Below, piece after piece: positions 7,137 through 7,347 of a DNA stretch of 7,347 bases. Within the stretch, counting starts at the first letter, position 1. The number at the start of each line of letters is the position of its first letter. Position numbers and translations under genes: made by a program. The stretch is from Chitinophagaceae bacterium (GTDB taxonomy: Bacteria; Bacteroidota; Bacteroidia; Chitinophagales; Chitinophagaceae): positions 1 through 7,347 of the forward strand of contig JAACZX010000511.1 of NCBI GenBank assembly GCA_009996555.1, in the 5' to 3' direction. A model generated the notes under the pieces. The model saw only the letters and a list, made by a program, of their open reading frames with translations. It made no database searches and was not told the DNA's origin.

Positions 7137-7347
7137 ATGAAAAACATCATCAACACTGCAGTACGTACTGAGGGAAATACTGCATCAACTGTGAAAAAAA
7201 GGAAATGGAAACAAAGGCTTTTACTTCTGTTCTACCCCATTGGCGTAGTGCGCATCTGGCGAAGTAAAAAAAGCCTATGGTTAAAACTCGCCTACAGCAT
7301 TCTTGCATTGCCTGTATTTTTATTGATCTCGATCTACATTGGCGTTG
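7137..7347 (+). CDS. Small membrane protein of unknown function (3' partial)
   Basis: An open frame runs from the ATG at 7137 to the right edge with 70 complete codons and no stop. An in-frame TGA at 7104-7106 bounds it upstream. The only other possible start between them is a GTG at 7116, and the ATG is preferred. The protein opens with a polar stretch of about 19 residues, then a very basic patch (KKRKWKQR, 20-27), a hydrophobic segment (LLLLFYPIGVVRIW, 28-41), a second basic patch (RSKKSLWLK) and a clear transmembrane segment (LAYSILALPVFLLISIYIGV, 51-70). The basic patches suggest a cytoplasmic N-terminus. Codon use looks normal for the region and no Shine-Dalgarno sequence is visible, as expected here. 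It is divergent from the AraC-type regulator and may be its target. I do not recognise the family. Confidence 0.7.
   Translation, partial: MKNIINTAVRTEGNTASTVKKRKWKQRLLLLFYPIGVVRIWRSKKSLWLKLAYSILALPVFLLISIYIGV

Noticed and set aside
6740..7140. Short plus-strand frames at 6740-6955 and 6949-7140, and the minus-strand frame at 6924-7124
   Set aside because: They lie over the AraC-type gene or its promoter, show no domain and have atypical composition. The real plus-strand gene here begins at 7137 in another frame.

Overview
The window comes from a member of the Bacteroidota, most likely a Chitinophagaceae/Sphingobacteriia-type genome. Three things point there: a TonB-dependent receptor with a carboxypeptidase-regulatory-like front domain, a DUF4249-type lipoprotein with a short Bacteroidota-style signal, and start codons with no Shine-Dalgarno sequence in front of them. 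The DNA is moderately AT-rich throughout. No RNA gene, insertion sequence, CRISPR array or phage-like gene was found.

Layout. Positions 1-6022 hold three closely spaced plus-strand genes that look like one operon. (1) The 3' part of a TonB-dependent outer-membrane receptor; its start lies left of the window. (2) A DUF4249-type surface or periplasmic lipoprotein, 11 bp downstream. (3) An 810-residue exported protein, 15 bp further on. It carries macroglobulin-like (MG2) beta-sandwich domains, then a carboxypeptidase-regulatory-like domain, then a TonB 'plug'-like domain, but no beta-barrel. A 59-bp convergent spacer with a weak stem-loop separates the operon from a minus-strand AraC-family regulator resembling the PchR subgroup (6082-7056). 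An 80-bp divergent spacer with a short dyad then leads to the start of a small plus-strand membrane protein cut off by the right edge (7137 onward). No gene-free stretch exceeds 300 bases.

How the genes may work together (inference). The receptor and the lipoprotein are placed like a transporter and its surface partner, as in SusC/SusD, although the lipoprotein is not SusD-like. The third protein repeats the soluble front half of a TonB receptor (regulatory-like domain plus plug) behind macroglobulin-like domains. It could therefore dock on the receptor, on TonB or on another envelope complex. The substrate cannot be read from the sequence. The AraC regulator belongs to a subgroup that in other bacteria controls siderophore uptake, but it is convergent with the operon and shares no visible promoter with it, so a regulatory link is only possible.

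The most interesting element is the three-gene cassette, and in particular its barrel-less plug protein. The families are recognisable, but to my knowledge none of the three has a settled joint function.
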